Assembly: GCA_029052265.1 (NCBI GenBank)
Contig: JAIDJJ010000672.1
Coordinates: 1 to 10,436 of the forward strand
Source of the DNA: Muribaculaceae bacterium
GTDB lineage: Bacteria; Bacteroidota; Bacteroidia; Bacteroidales; Muribaculaceae
Length of the DNA stretch: 10,436 nt
Direction of reading: 5' to 3'
Shown: piece after piece, positions 1 to 7,224 of the stretch
Position numbering within the stretch: position 1 is the stretch's first letter
Layout of the letters: every line of letters begins with the position of its first letter
Position numbers and translations under genes: made by a program
The notes under the pieces: model-generated
Told to the model about the DNA's origin: nothing
Seen by the model: the letters and a program-made list of their open reading frames with translations, nothing else
Databases searched by the model: none

Positions 1-144
1 TCAAAATTATTAATATAGATTATAATTGACGTAAGATGCCAATATTAATGATTGTCTATAATTTATAGTCGAATCGGTTATAAAATTCTATCAAAAATAT
101 ATCAAAAGAATATATTATTTGACATTTGTTGTTTTTTTACGGGT

Positions 145-175
145 GCAAAGTTAAGGGTATAAATATTAAAATCAA
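145..175 (-). promoter_or_regulatory. Bacteroidetes-type promoter reading out of the left edge
   Basis: On the minus strand the sequence reads TTG, 19 nt, then TAACTTTGC. This matches the Bacteroidetes primary sigma factor consensus (-33 TTTG, about 19-21 nt, -7 TAnnTTTG). TTG lies at 173-175 and the -7 element at 145-153. Transcription would start near position 138 and leave the window, so the gene served is divergent from the ROK gene and not visible. No start codon with a sustained frame follows within 1-144, so its leader would be at least 130 nt. Confidence 0.6.
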
Positions 176-430
176 TATTTTTAAAGTTAAAATTTGTAAA
201 AATTTGCTTAAAATTAGTTGAATTGGTTGATAGGTTCGCAAAAAAATGGCAAACGACATGATTTGTATAATAATTTTGATAAGAATGTTTGGGGTGAAAA
301 TATTTTGCTTGCCATCTTTAATAAGGTTAATGGAGGTGCAAAATTCCCGGATATCCCCTCTTCGGCTGTCATATGTATACTTTTATATTTTTTTACGGAT
401 TGCCGGCTGCGTCTGTAAGCTATTTTTTGT

Positions 431-439
431 TAACTTTGC
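431..439 (+). promoter_or_regulatory. Candidate -7 element for the ROK gene
   Basis: TAACTTTGC is an exact match to the Bacteroidetes -7 element TAnnTTTG, 66 nt before the chosen ATG at 506. The expected TTG about 19-21 nt upstream is absent; the nearest TTG is 28 nt away. The promoter is therefore half supported, and may be weak or factor-dependent. Confidence 0.4.
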
Positions 440-505
440 GTCAATGCAATTGGTCTCTCCCCTTTCTTTTTGCAAATACAATTTATTAATAATAACCTTC
501 AAGTC

Positions 506-1606
506 ATGTATCGTTACGATCAAAGAATAGTAGTCACTCTTGACGCAGGCGGCACGAATCTTGTGTTCAGTGCCATGCAGGGGTGTAAGTTTATAGTGGA
601 TCCCATCACATATCCTTCTAATGCTGAAGATCTCGACCTTTGTCTTGAGACAATGGTCAAAGGGTTTTCCGAAGTTATCGGGCAGCTTCCGGAGGCTCCT
701 GTGGCAATCAGTTTTGCGTTTCCGGGTCCGGCGGACTATGCCAACGGCATCATAGGCGGATTCCTTCCGAACTTCCCGTCGTTCAGAGACGGAGTTGCCT
801 TGGGTCCTTTCCTGGCAAAGAAATTCGGACTGCCGGTGTATATCAACAATGACGGAGACCTCTTCGCCTATGGCGAGGCATTGTGTGGGGCATTGCCGGA
901 GATCAACGTGCGTCTGGCAGAGGCAGGGTCTTCGAAACGCTACCATAATATGTTGGGATATACGTTCGGTACGGGATTTGGCATAGGTATGGTGATCGAC
1001 AACCGTCTTAACCGTGGAGACAACTCTTGTGTGGAGACTTTCTGCCTTCCGCACAAATACAATCACGATGTGATTGTTGAGGAAGGAGTGGCAGTCCGGG
1101 CGATAAAGCGTCTGTATGCGGAATATTCCGGGCATGCTGACCATGGTTTCGAGCCGAAAGAAATATGTGAGATAGCCGAAGGAGAACGCCCCGGGGATTC
1201 AGAAGCCGCCCGTAAGGCATTCGCGATGTTTGGCGAGGTTGCAGGAGATGCAATGGCTACCGCAGTGACATTGGTTGACGGTCTTGTGGTGATCGGCGGC
1301 GGGATTACGGCTGCCCGCAAATTTATAATGCCGTCGTTGCTGAAAGCCATGCGCGGCGATATGAAGACCCTCCGTGGGGAGACTCTAAGAAGGGTTCAGA
1401 TGGAAGTGTTTGATCTGGATGATCCTGACGAGTTTGATAAATTTGCACACGGTGACAACCGTCGTATCAAGGTCTACGGCACAGGTGATTATGTAAATTA
1501 TGATCCGATGAAGCGTGTCGGGGTATGTATCTCGAAGCTTGGGGCGAGCCGAGCCATATCTGTAGGTGCTTATGCATTCGCGCTGTCTCAGATCGACAAT
1601 GAATGA
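506..1606 (+). CDS. ROK-family sugar kinase-like protein
   Basis: This 366-residue protein has the ASKHA sugar kinase fold typical of ROK (repressor, ORF, kinase) proteins, which usually phosphorylate glucose, N-acetylglucosamine or related sugars with ATP in the cytoplasm. Visible motifs are the phosphate-binding loop DAGGTN (residues 13-18), FAFPGPAD near 71-78, INNDGD (113-118) with D116 as the likely catalytic base, the glycine-rich GYTFGTGFGIG (151-161), and VIGGG (about 262-266) of the second adenosine motif. There is no N-terminal helix-turn-helix, so it is a kinase rather than an Mlc/NagC-type repressor. The usual ROK zinc motif (CxCGxxGCxE) is missing; C175, C180, H183 and H187 lie in that area instead. 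I chose ATG 506 because it sits just before the fold begins; an in-frame TTG at 470 would add 12 unconserved-looking residues. The exact sugar cannot be read from the sequence. Confidence 0.85.
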   Translation: MYRYDQRIVVTLDAGGTNLVFSAMQGCKFIVDPITYPSNAEDLDLCLETMVKGFSEVIGQLPEAPVAISFAFPGPADYANGIIGGFLPNFPSFRDGVALGPFLAKKFGLPVYINNDGDLFAYGEALCGALPEINVRLAEAGSSKRYHNMLGYTFGTGFGIGMVIDNRLNRGDNSCVETFCLPHKYNHDVIVEEGVAVRAIKRLYAEYSGHADHGFEPKEICEIAEGERPGDSEAARKAFAMFGEVAGDAMATAVTLVDGLVVIGGGITAARKFIMPSLLKAMRGDMKTLRGETLRRVQMEVFDLDDPDEFDKFAHGDNRRIKVYGTGDYVNYDPMKRVGVCISKLGASRAISVGAYAFALSQIDNE

Positions 1607-1632
1607 AGCGTATTGAGACAGTCTCTTGAGAG

Positions 1633-1688
1633 GCAAGCACAAAAAAAGATGGAAAACAAATTTGTTTTCCATCTTTTTTTGTGCTTGC
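1633..1688. terminator. Bidirectional terminator, perfect 56-nt palindrome
   Basis: The two 28-nt arms are exact reverse complements with no spacer. From outside in, each arm has GCAAGCAC, an A7 tract, then GATGGAAAACAAA meeting its mirror image. On either strand the transcript forms a GC-containing hairpin followed by a U7 run, so the element can stop both the ROK transcript (plus) and the gap transcript (minus). It starts 26 nt past the ROK stop and ends 22 nt before the gap stop, the expected place for a shared terminator of convergent genes. Confidence 0.9.
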
Positions 1689-1710
1689 GCTATTATCAGA
1701 GAAGATCTGA

Positions 1711-2718
1711 TTAGCCGTTGTATTTCTTCATGATTGCGATGAGGTCGAGCACCTTGTTAGAGTAGCCGATCTCATTGTCATACCAAGAGATAACCTTCAC
1801 GAAGTTTTCAGTGAGGTAAACGCCGGCGTTAGCGTCGAAGATAGAAGTGAGGGGGCAGCCGAGGAAGTCAGAGCTTACTACAGCGTCCTCAGTGTAGCCG
1901 AGCACACCGTTGAGCTCGCCTTCAGCAGCTTCCTTCATTGCAGCGCAGATAGCCTCTTTAGTAGCGGGCTTCTCGAGGTTGCAAGTAAGGTCAACTACAG
2001 AAACGTCGAGAGTGGGGACACGCATAGAGATACCTGTAAGCTTGCCGTTGAGCTCAGGGATAACTTTGCCTACAGCCTTTGCAGCACCTGTAGAAGAGGG
2101 GATGATGTTGCCAGAAGCAGCACGACCACCGCGCCAGTCTTTCATAGAAGGACCGTCAACAGTCTTCTGAGTGGCAGTTGTAGAGTGAACAGTAGTCATA
2201 AGACCTTCCTTGATACCGAACTTGTCGTTGAGCACCTTAGCGATAGGAGCGAGACAGTTAGTTGTGCAGGAAGCGTTAGAAACGAACTGCTGGCCGGCGT
2301 AAGTGTCGGCGTTAACGCCGCATACGAACATCGGGGTGTCGTCTTTTGAAGGAGCAGACATAACTACATACTTAGCACCTGCCTCGATGTGAGCCTGAGC
2401 TTTCTCCTTAGTGAGGAAGAGACCTGTAGACTCAACAACGTATTCAGCACCTACAGCGCCCCATGCGATTTCAGCGGGGTTCTTGCATGCAGTTACACGG
2501 ATTTCTTTGCCGTTGACAATAAGGAGGCTCTTTTCCATATCATAGTCAACAGTTCCGTCGAAACGACCGTGCATAGTGTCATACTTGAGCATGTAAGCCA
2601 TGTAATCTACAGGAAGAAGGTCGTTGATTGCTACAACCTCGATGTCGTCTCTTTTAGTAGAGGCACGGAACACGAAACGTCCGATACGGCCAAAGCCGTT
2701 GATACCAATTTTTGTCAT
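1711..2718 (-). CDS. gap: Glyceraldehyde-3-phosphate dehydrogenase, type I
   Basis: This 335-residue cytoplasmic enzyme oxidises and phosphorylates glyceraldehyde-3-phosphate to 1,3-bisphosphoglycerate, using NAD+, in glycolysis and in reverse in gluconeogenesis. The N-terminal Rossmann signature INGFGRIGR (residues 5-13) and ND at 32-33 fit an NAD-preferring enzyme. The catalytic motif SNASCTTNCLAP places the nucleophile at C151, and H178 in TTVHSTTATQ is the partner histidine. The C-terminal SWYDNEIGYSNKV is also typical, and the length is that of the usual homotetramer subunit. ATG 2718 begins directly at the conserved MTKIGINGFG. No Shine-Dalgarno is seen, as is usual in this phylum. The gene is alone in its unit, with its own promoter and a long leader, and ends at the palindrome terminator. 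Nothing is missing or broken. Confidence 0.98.
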   Translation of the reverse strand: MTKIGINGFGRIGRFVFRASTKRDDIEVVAINDLLPVDYMAYMLKYDTMHGRFDGTVDYDMEKSLLIVNGKEIRVTACKNPAEIAWGAVGAEYVVESTGLFLTKEKAQAHIEAGAKYVVMSAPSKDDTPMFVCGVNADTYAGQQFVSNASCTTNCLAPIAKVLNDKFGIKEGLMTTVHSTTATQKTVDGPSMKDWRGGRAASGNIIPSSTGAAKAVGKVIPELNGKLTGISMRVPTLDVSVVDLTCNLEKPATKEAICAAMKEAAEGELNGVLGYTEDAVVSSDFLGCPLTSIFDANAGVYLTENFVKVISWYDNEIGYSNKVLDLIAIMKKYNG

Positions 2719-2900
2719 TGCTTTAAAATATTGTTTTGGGTTCTAAATATTTTAATAAAAGTTTTTTCAATTTGTTGCGTCGGAAGGAGCCGGAAGAGAC
2801 AGAGCTTCCTCTCCCCCATTGTTTAATAGATTCTTACCTGTATGTCGCGTCGCCGGGAGATACCCTGTCGGAGACGCCTTTATTTGGTCTTCGCCTATTT
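2719..2900 (-). other. GC-rich structured leader of gap
   Basis: About 180 nt lie between the predicted gap promoter and the start codon. The middle of this leader is strikingly GC-rich (24 of 40 bases in 2781-2820; 31 of 60 in 2821-2880), whereas the 60 nt next to the ATG are very AT-rich. Two hairpins can be drawn: GCGTC/GACGC (2847-2851 with 2873-2877) with an inner GGG/CCC, and a GGAAG/CTTCC stem (2792-2796 with 2805-2809) that extends as GGAG/CTCC. I match it to no known riboswitch. It may be a regulatory leader, a processed small RNA or a small inserted repeat. Confidence 0.45.
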
Positions 2901-2906
2901 AGGTAT

Positions 2907-2937
2907 GCAAAATTATAAAAAAAAATCGGGATTACAA
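2907..2937 (-). promoter_or_regulatory. Promoter of gap
   Basis: On the minus strand TTG (2935-2937), 19 nt, then TAATTTTGC (2907-2915) matches the Bacteroidetes -33/-7 consensus. The spacer is mostly an AT run. Transcription would start near 2900 and give a leader of about 180 nt before the gap ATG. Confidence 0.65.
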
Positions 2938-3029
2938 TCGGAAATGAACGATTTTTAACGAACATGTGTTTTTTAACTCTAAAAATAGTGTTTTTTAGAG
3001 AAATTTTTTGTAGATTCGCATAGGAGTGG

Positions 3030-3061
3030 TTGAAAAACTGTCATATTTCCCCATTGCTTTG
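3030..3061 (+). promoter_or_regulatory. Candidate promoter of mscL
   Basis: TTG (3030-3032), 21 nt, then TTGCTTTG (3054-3061) fits the Bacteroidetes consensus with one mismatch in the -7 element (TT in place of TA). A second -7-like site, TAGATTCGC at 3011-3019, lacks a matching upstream TTG. Start of transcription near 3068 would give a leader of roughly 110 nt containing the hairpin at 3100-3129. Confidence 0.35.
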
Positions 3062-3099
3062 TTATAGTGTGGTGGGTACAGTGGATAGAGGTTCAAAAT

Positions 3100-3129
3100 G
3101 TCTTGAGGTTGACAGCAACCTGTCAAGAC
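3100..3129 (+). promoter_or_regulatory. Hairpin in the mscL leader
   Basis: GTCTTGA-GGTTG-ACAG-CAACC-TG-TCAAGAC forms a 12-bp stem with a four-base loop and a two-base bulge on the 3' side. An overlapping pairing TTGACAG/CTGTCAA is also possible, so the segment has two competing folds. No U run follows, so it is not a terminator. It lies 51 nt before the mscL ATG and may act as a protein-binding operator, an RNA stability element or a translation control. Confidence 0.5.
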
Positions 3130-3180
3130 CAACATATGGAATCAGAAACAATTTTTAATTATTAAAATCCAAAATAGACT

Positions 3181-3612
3181 ATGGGAAAATTTTTAGAGGA
3201 TTTCAAGGCATTCGCCCTCAAGGGGAATGTTGTGGATATGGCGGTCGGTGTCATCGTCGGCGGCGCGTTCGGGAAAATAGTGTCGTCATTGGTCAACGAC
3301 ATACTGATGCCGGTGATCTCCCTTGTGACGGGAGGCGACGGGTATAAGAACCTGAAGTATGTCATCAAGCCGGCGCAGGCTGCCGCTGCGGAGGGTCAGG
3401 CTGCCGTAGAGGAGGTGGCGATCAACTATGGACTGTTTATTCAGAACATCGTTGATTTCTTTATCATAGCCCTCTCGATATTCGTCGCCCTCAGGGTTGT
3501 CATGAAGTTTATGAAGAAGGAGAAAGAAGAGGCTCCTGCGCCCGAGCCGGCGCCGACAAAGGAGGAAGTTCTCCTGACAGAGATACGCGACCTCTTGAAA
3601 GACCGGAAGTGA
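3181..3612 (+). CDS. mscL: Large-conductance mechanosensitive channel MscL
   Basis: This 143-residue inner-membrane protein forms a homopentameric pore that opens under membrane tension and releases solutes on hypo-osmotic shock. The N-terminal amphipathic helix FLEDFKAFALKGN runs into the conserved pore helix VVDMAVGVIVGGAFGKIVSSLVNDILMPVI (TM1, about residues 17-47). A periplasmic loop (about 48-80) contains an alanine-rich stretch, AAAAEGQAA. TM2 follows at about 81-109 (NYGLFIQNIVDFFIIALSIF). A basic turn and a Pro/Ala/Glu linker (about 113-126) lead to the cytoplasmic C-terminal helix EEVLLTEIRDLLKDRK. The length is normal for the family. The gene is alone on the plus strand, with hairpin leader before it and terminator after it. 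ATG 3181 starts exactly at the conserved amphipathic helix; no Shine-Dalgarno is visible. Confidence 0.97.
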   Translation: MGKFLEDFKAFALKGNVVDMAVGVIVGGAFGKIVSSLVNDILMPVISLVTGGDGYKNLKYVIKPAQAAAAEGQAAVEEVAINYGLFIQNIVDFFIIALSIFVALRVVMKFMKKEKEEAPAPEPAPTKEEVLLTEIRDLLKDRK

Positions 3613-3631
3613 TATAAGGCATTTGCTTCAG

Positions 3632-3679
3632 AGAAACGGAACCGCCACGTATGGAGCGGTTCCGTTTCTTTTTATTTTA
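3632..3679 (+). terminator. Rho-independent terminator of mscL
   Basis: A 14-bp perfect stem, AGAAACGGAACCGC with GCGGTTCCGTTTCT (3632-3645 and 3656-3669), has a 10-nt loop and is followed by TTTTATTTT. It begins 19 nt after the mscL stop. On the minus strand the stem is not followed by a good U run, so it would end the converging barrel-protein transcript only weakly, although it is the only hairpin seen after that gene's stop at 3692. Confidence 0.92.
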
Positions 3680-3691
3680 AGTAAACACACT

Positions 3692-6259
3692 CTAAAACCG
3701 ATATTTCACGGATGCTGTCAGCTCCAGGGGGCGGATGTCGTAAGAGGAGAAGGTTATGTCCATGGAGTTGTAGATGGTGTATTCATATCTGCGCATGTCG
3801 GTCAGATTCGTTCCTTTTAGTTCGAAATCAAACCGTTTCAGGGAATAGCGTATCCCGGCATCTACAAAAAAGTTGTTTTTGTAGTTGTTGTCGCCCAGCT
3901 TTATCTTTGAATAGTCGGCGGTGGCATACAGTTCAAGATTCTTGACGGGATATATCCCTATTTTCCCGAAAATGGAAAAAGAATTGAACGATGATGATGG
4001 AAGTGCGGTTCCATACGATTGCCGGCTGACAGAATATGTTGTGTTGGCGGATACCATCAGCATGTCGGATATCTGATAAGTCTCGACTTTTGCAGAGATG
4101 CTGTATGACGAGCTTTTTGTTTTGACCAGAGACGAAGAGCGTATGCTTTCACTTGATCTCCACATCGAGTTGCCGTTGAGATAGAATGTGGTGTTCCATG
4201 GTTTTACTTTTTTTGAGACGTTAATCTGCAGGCTTGTCATATCACCTTTGCTTGTGGAGCTTTTAAACGAATTCGACGTTCCTTCGGAGCTTACGTCATG
4301 TATGGCGATGGCGTTGCGTTCGGTTTTCTTCATCGAAAGGAAAAAATTCAGAAAGAACCTCGCCATAATGTCGCGGTAGGAATAGGAAAGATTAATGAAA
4401 TCTTCATGTCCCTTGTTGAGGTTCCCTGTTCCGAGGGTGCGGATGTTTCTGAAAGTTGTGTGGAGAGGATTGTCGATAAAGTCACGCATGTCGCCTACGG
4501 TATGCTTGCGTCCGGCGGAGGCAGAGATATAGTTCAGAGGGTTGAACCTGCATGAAAGGGATGAGGTCAGTTCCGGGAGGAGATGGTTGTATCTGTGCCT
4601 GGAGTCGGTCAGCAGATTATGATATTTGATATTATAAAGAGTCAGGGGCACGGAAGTTTTCCATGTTGCTTTCCAAAATTTTATCTTGATGAATGGCTGG
4701 GCGGATGTGAGTATCCTGTATCCGGAAACATGGTTGTCGCCGGATGGGGATTCATACGCCCTGCCACCCGATATGAAACTGTCGTGCGACATCTCGAATG
4801 CGAGAGCGGTTCCGAATGAGACATAAGAGGAAGTCTCCCATGTAAAAGAGGTGCTTTCGTGGTTGAAGAAAGACTTTTTCTTCACCGTCTGGTTTAAAAT
4901 CTCAGCCCCCGATGCTACATCGGTAGCAGTGAGGCGGGTTTCCGGGGTGGAGAAATATTTTGTCTCTGATTGAATCTCATAGAGTTTTCTGCCGGATCTG
5001 ATGATGGTTTTTAGAATGTTGGCAATATTGAAGTTGTCGGCAGATAGCCGCTGGGAATGAATCGAAGAAGATGTCACTCCATAAGAATTGCGTGCGAAAT
5101 TACCGCTGAATGCCAAAGTCTCGGAAAAATATACCTTGCTGGCATTGTTTTCGACGTTCAGCCCCACAGCAACGTTTTGATATTCCGGTCTGTTGTCAAC
5201 AGATTCGGAATATATGATATCTTCGCCGTCAGGGTTGAGATAATCGGTCACGGTCGATCCGTCGAATCTCTCGCTATTGCGGTCGTAGGAGGAGTTGACT
5301 TTTACGGTGAGGTCTTTTCCTAATTTGAAAAGAGTGTTTGCAGTCGCGAACGCGGAGGTGTTGTCAACGAAGCGGTCTTTTTTTATGGGCGGTTCGCCGA
5401 AAGGGGTGAAAGAAAACAGGTTTAATCTGTCGTCGGTCAATCGTTTCCCATAAAGTTCACCTGTGTTGTTGCCCATGGCGGAGACAATTGTCTGGTTTTT
5501 GGGAGAGATGAGCATTGAGTAAAGTGATGCTTTCCACAGCACGTCGTCTCCGGCACCCGAGGCAGCCTCCACATATCCCAACGGTTTCAGCATCCTTCCT
5601 TTCTTCAGCTTCAGGTTGAGGGCTGCTCGTTCCGACTCCACACTCCCTTTCAGCACTTTTTTGTCCTGATGTCTTTCATACACGCTTACGCTTGACACAT
5701 CTGAAGGGTTGATGTTGCGGGATGCCACGGAATAATTCCCTCCCATAAGGTCGAGGTCTTCGATATAGAAATGATTGATGGGGCGTCCGTCATAATAAAT
5801 TCCACCGCCACCGTCTACCTGTATGCCGGGTATTTTCTTTATGATGTCTTCGATGGAGCGGTCTCCGTTTTTGGTAAGTGCCGCCACATCATAAACAATA
5901 GTATCACCTTTAATCCTTCTTTCAGGGGCTTTTACAGTGAGTTCCTGGAGTATAAAAGATTTATGTTCGAGATAAACCTTTATCGGCTCTGCTGGCTTTG
6001 ATAGAGGATAATCGAGAGTGGCATGGTTCTGAGATATGAAGCGCAGCAAAGCGGAATCGCTTACTTGGGTCACTTTGATGGAAAATTCCCCGTTTAGGTC
6101 AGTTGTGGCGAATGCACGCAGTTTCCCCCGGTCATAAAGGCGCACGATTACCCCTCCGGCAGGATTCTTTTCCGTGTCATAGGCATTCCCTTTCACTATA
6201 ATCTGGGCACAGACTGTAGATGAAAAAGCCAATATGGTTAATAAAAGAAATCTGATCAT
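3692..6259 (-). CDS. Outer-membrane beta-barrel protein with TonB-receptor-like plug
   Basis: The 855-residue protein starts with a signal peptide (MIRFLLLTILAFSSTVCAQ, cleavage likely after residue 18). A carboxypeptidase-regulatory-like beta-sandwich follows (about 20-100; DLNGEFSIKV is typical). Then comes a plug-like region (about 101-222), with DTIVYDVAAL, SIEDIIKKIPGIQVDGGGGIYYDGRPI and SDVSSVSVYERHQDKKVLKG. The rest (about 223-855) shows alternating aromatic/polar beta-strand patterns and ends in YRF, a terminal aromatic residue as in outer-membrane barrels. It is shorter than SusC proteins and has no SusD partner, so it is not a standard glycan-uptake pair. The GLPGLI gene lies 78 nt upstream on the same strand, a pairing common in Bacteroidetes. 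It may import or export a small ligand or peptide; the substrate is unknown. No clear TonB box is seen. Confidence 0.85.
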   Translation of the reverse strand: MIRFLLLTILAFSSTVCAQIIVKGNAYDTEKNPAGGVIVRLYDRGKLRAFATTDLNGEFSIKVTQVSDSALLRFISQNHATLDYPLSKPAEPIKVYLEHKSFILQELTVKAPERRIKGDTIVYDVAALTKNGDRSIEDIIKKIPGIQVDGGGGIYYDGRPINHFYIEDLDLMGGNYSVASRNINPSDVSSVSVYERHQDKKVLKGSVESERAALNLKLKKGRMLKPLGYVEAASGAGDDVLWKASLYSMLISPKNQTIVSAMGNNTGELYGKRLTDDRLNLFSFTPFGEPPIKKDRFVDNTSAFATANTLFKLGKDLTVKVNSSYDRNSERFDGSTVTDYLNPDGEDIIYSESVDNRPEYQNVAVGLNVENNASKVYFSETLAFSGNFARNSYGVTSSSIHSQRLSADNFNIANILKTIIRSGRKLYEIQSETKYFSTPETRLTATDVASGAEILNQTVKKKSFFNHESTSFTWETSSYVSFGTALAFEMSHDSFISGGRAYESPSGDNHVSGYRILTSAQPFIKIKFWKATWKTSVPLTLYNIKYHNLLTDSRHRYNHLLPELTSSLSCRFNPLNYISASAGRKHTVGDMRDFIDNPLHTTFRNIRTLGTGNLNKGHEDFINLSYSYRDIMARFFLNFFLSMKKTERNAIAIHDVSSEGTSNSFKSSTSKGDMTSLQINVSKKVKPWNTTFYLNGNSMWRSSESIRSSSLVKTKSSSYSISAKVETYQISDMLMVSANTTYSVSRQSYGTALPSSSFNSFSIFGKIGIYPVKNLELYATADYSKIKLGDNNYKNNFFVDAGIRYSLKRFDFELKGTNLTDMRRYEYTIYNSMDITFSSYDIRPLELTASVKYRF

Positions 6260-6337
6260 AACGTGAAGAGGGTTGTAAAGAAAAAATTAAACGACTTCGG
6301 TATGAAAGATTATTCCCTGCCGATCCCATTGAGTGGT

Positions 6338-7186
6338 TTATTCCAGTTCGATCGGATTGTGGAAAAGTCCGACCTTCCTGAAATTACTTTCTCTGTTTGA
6401 GTCGGTGATTGTCACCATTCCTGAATCCATAAACATTTTCCCTGCGTTTTTTTTATAGTCTGTCAGTTCATCGTTATATTTTTTTCTGTTGGTCTTGCAG
6501 TATAGAGATTTTTTATAACCGAAAGGGAATTGTTCATTCATTGATTTCACGGCTTCAAAGAAATGCTCATTTTTTGAATCCTCCAGTCTCAGGATCAGAC
6601 CGGGGAGTCCGTTGAATTTCCAAGGTCCGGCGCTGAGCGGAATATCTGAATACCATGCCGTCCAATTTCTTCCTCTCCAGGTGGTGGTTGCTTTTCTGCA
6701 CTCATACCCCATCACTTCCATGGTTTCGTCTTCAAGATTCCAATCGAACTGAGGTATCGGTTCCTCATAACGGTAAGAATTGATAAAAATTCTTCCAAGA
6801 TATTCTAAAGATCCTTCTTTCTTGTTTACAAGAGTTGATTCCATTTCTATCTCAAGACTTCTGCGTAGCGCGGAATATTCTTCCCTGGTCATGTTGGTAA
6901 ACCGATCCGGATCCGCCCTGCCGATTGAATCGAGTTGAAACCTGCCGTAGCTACCATAAGAAATATAGGTAGGTCCGTTTATCAGGATTTCAAATTTAGA
7001 TTCAGATCTGTCTTTTCTTGGGTCGAAAGTAGTATGTATATATACCATTTCCCATAAAGCTGTGTCCTTTATAATAGTATATATAGTGGGATTATTGATT
7101 TTTTTTTGAGCGGTTATGTCAGCATTAAATGCCGATATAATTATTAATGTCAATAATAACGATATTTTAATGGGATTGTGTTTCAT
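6338..7186 (-). CDS. GLPGLI-family secreted protein
   Basis: The 282-residue protein has a signal peptide (MKHNPIKISLLLTLIIISAFNADITAQ), so it should reach the periplasm or outer membrane. The family-defining motif GLPGLI is present exactly at residues 193-198 (PWKFNGLPGLILRLED). Just before it come GYECRKATTTWRGRNWTAWYS and DIPLSAGP, which are also typical of the family. The biochemical role of this family is not known; members occur across Bacteroidetes, often beside TonB-receptor-like barrel proteins, as here. It is the middle gene of a probable three-gene operon: the small ORF ends 38 nt upstream and the barrel gene begins 78 nt downstream, with no terminator or consensus promoter in either gap. 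The protein looks complete. Confidence 0.9.
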   Translation of the reverse strand: MKHNPIKISLLLTLIIISAFNADITAQKKINNPTIYTIIKDTALWEMVYIHTTFDPRKDRSESKFEILINGPTYISYGSYGRFQLDSIGRADPDRFTNMTREEYSALRRSLEIEMESTLVNKKEGSLEYLGRIFINSYRYEEPIPQFDWNLEDETMEVMGYECRKATTTWRGRNWTAWYSDIPLSAGPWKFNGLPGLILRLEDSKNEHFFEAVKSMNEQFPFGYKKSLYCKTNRKKYNDELTDYKKNAGKMFMDSGMVTITDSNRESNFRKVGLFHNPIELE

Positions 7187-7224
7187 GATGGAATGGATTT
7201 TGGTTTAAGTCTGTCCAGGATAAA

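Larger units (their letters stand above)
1..505. other. AT-rich intergenic region left of the ROK gene
   Basis: I see no convincing gene here. Open frames at 218-418 and 246-530 start at weak codons or give low-complexity, AT-driven proteins with no domain, and the second runs into the ROK coding region. The left part (1-144) has many stops in all frames and is probably the untranslated leader of a gene beyond the left edge, served by the minus-strand promoter at 145-175. The right part holds a -7-like element for the ROK gene at 431-439. Confidence 0.6.

Noticed and set aside
218..530. Two overlapping plus-strand frames (218-418 and 246-530) before the ROK gene
   Set aside because: They overlap each other in different frames, have AT-driven composition, show no domain or signal peptide, and the second overlaps the ROK start.
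383..1144. 253-codon minus-strand frame opposite the ROK gene
   Set aside because: It is the antisense shadow of a clear kinase gene. Its protein is rich in Arg, His and Cys with no recognisable motif.
2736..2918. 60-codon plus-strand frame in the gap leader
   Set aside because: It is antisense to the predicted leader, crosses from AT-rich to GC-rich DNA without change of character, and has no start context or domain.
3692..6259. SusC/SusD glycan-uptake pair
   Set aside because: The barrel protein is shorter than typical SusC proteins, no SusD lipoprotein is next to it, and the partner is a GLPGLI protein. The terminator at 7552-7600 and separate promoter also split it from the beta-galactosidase.
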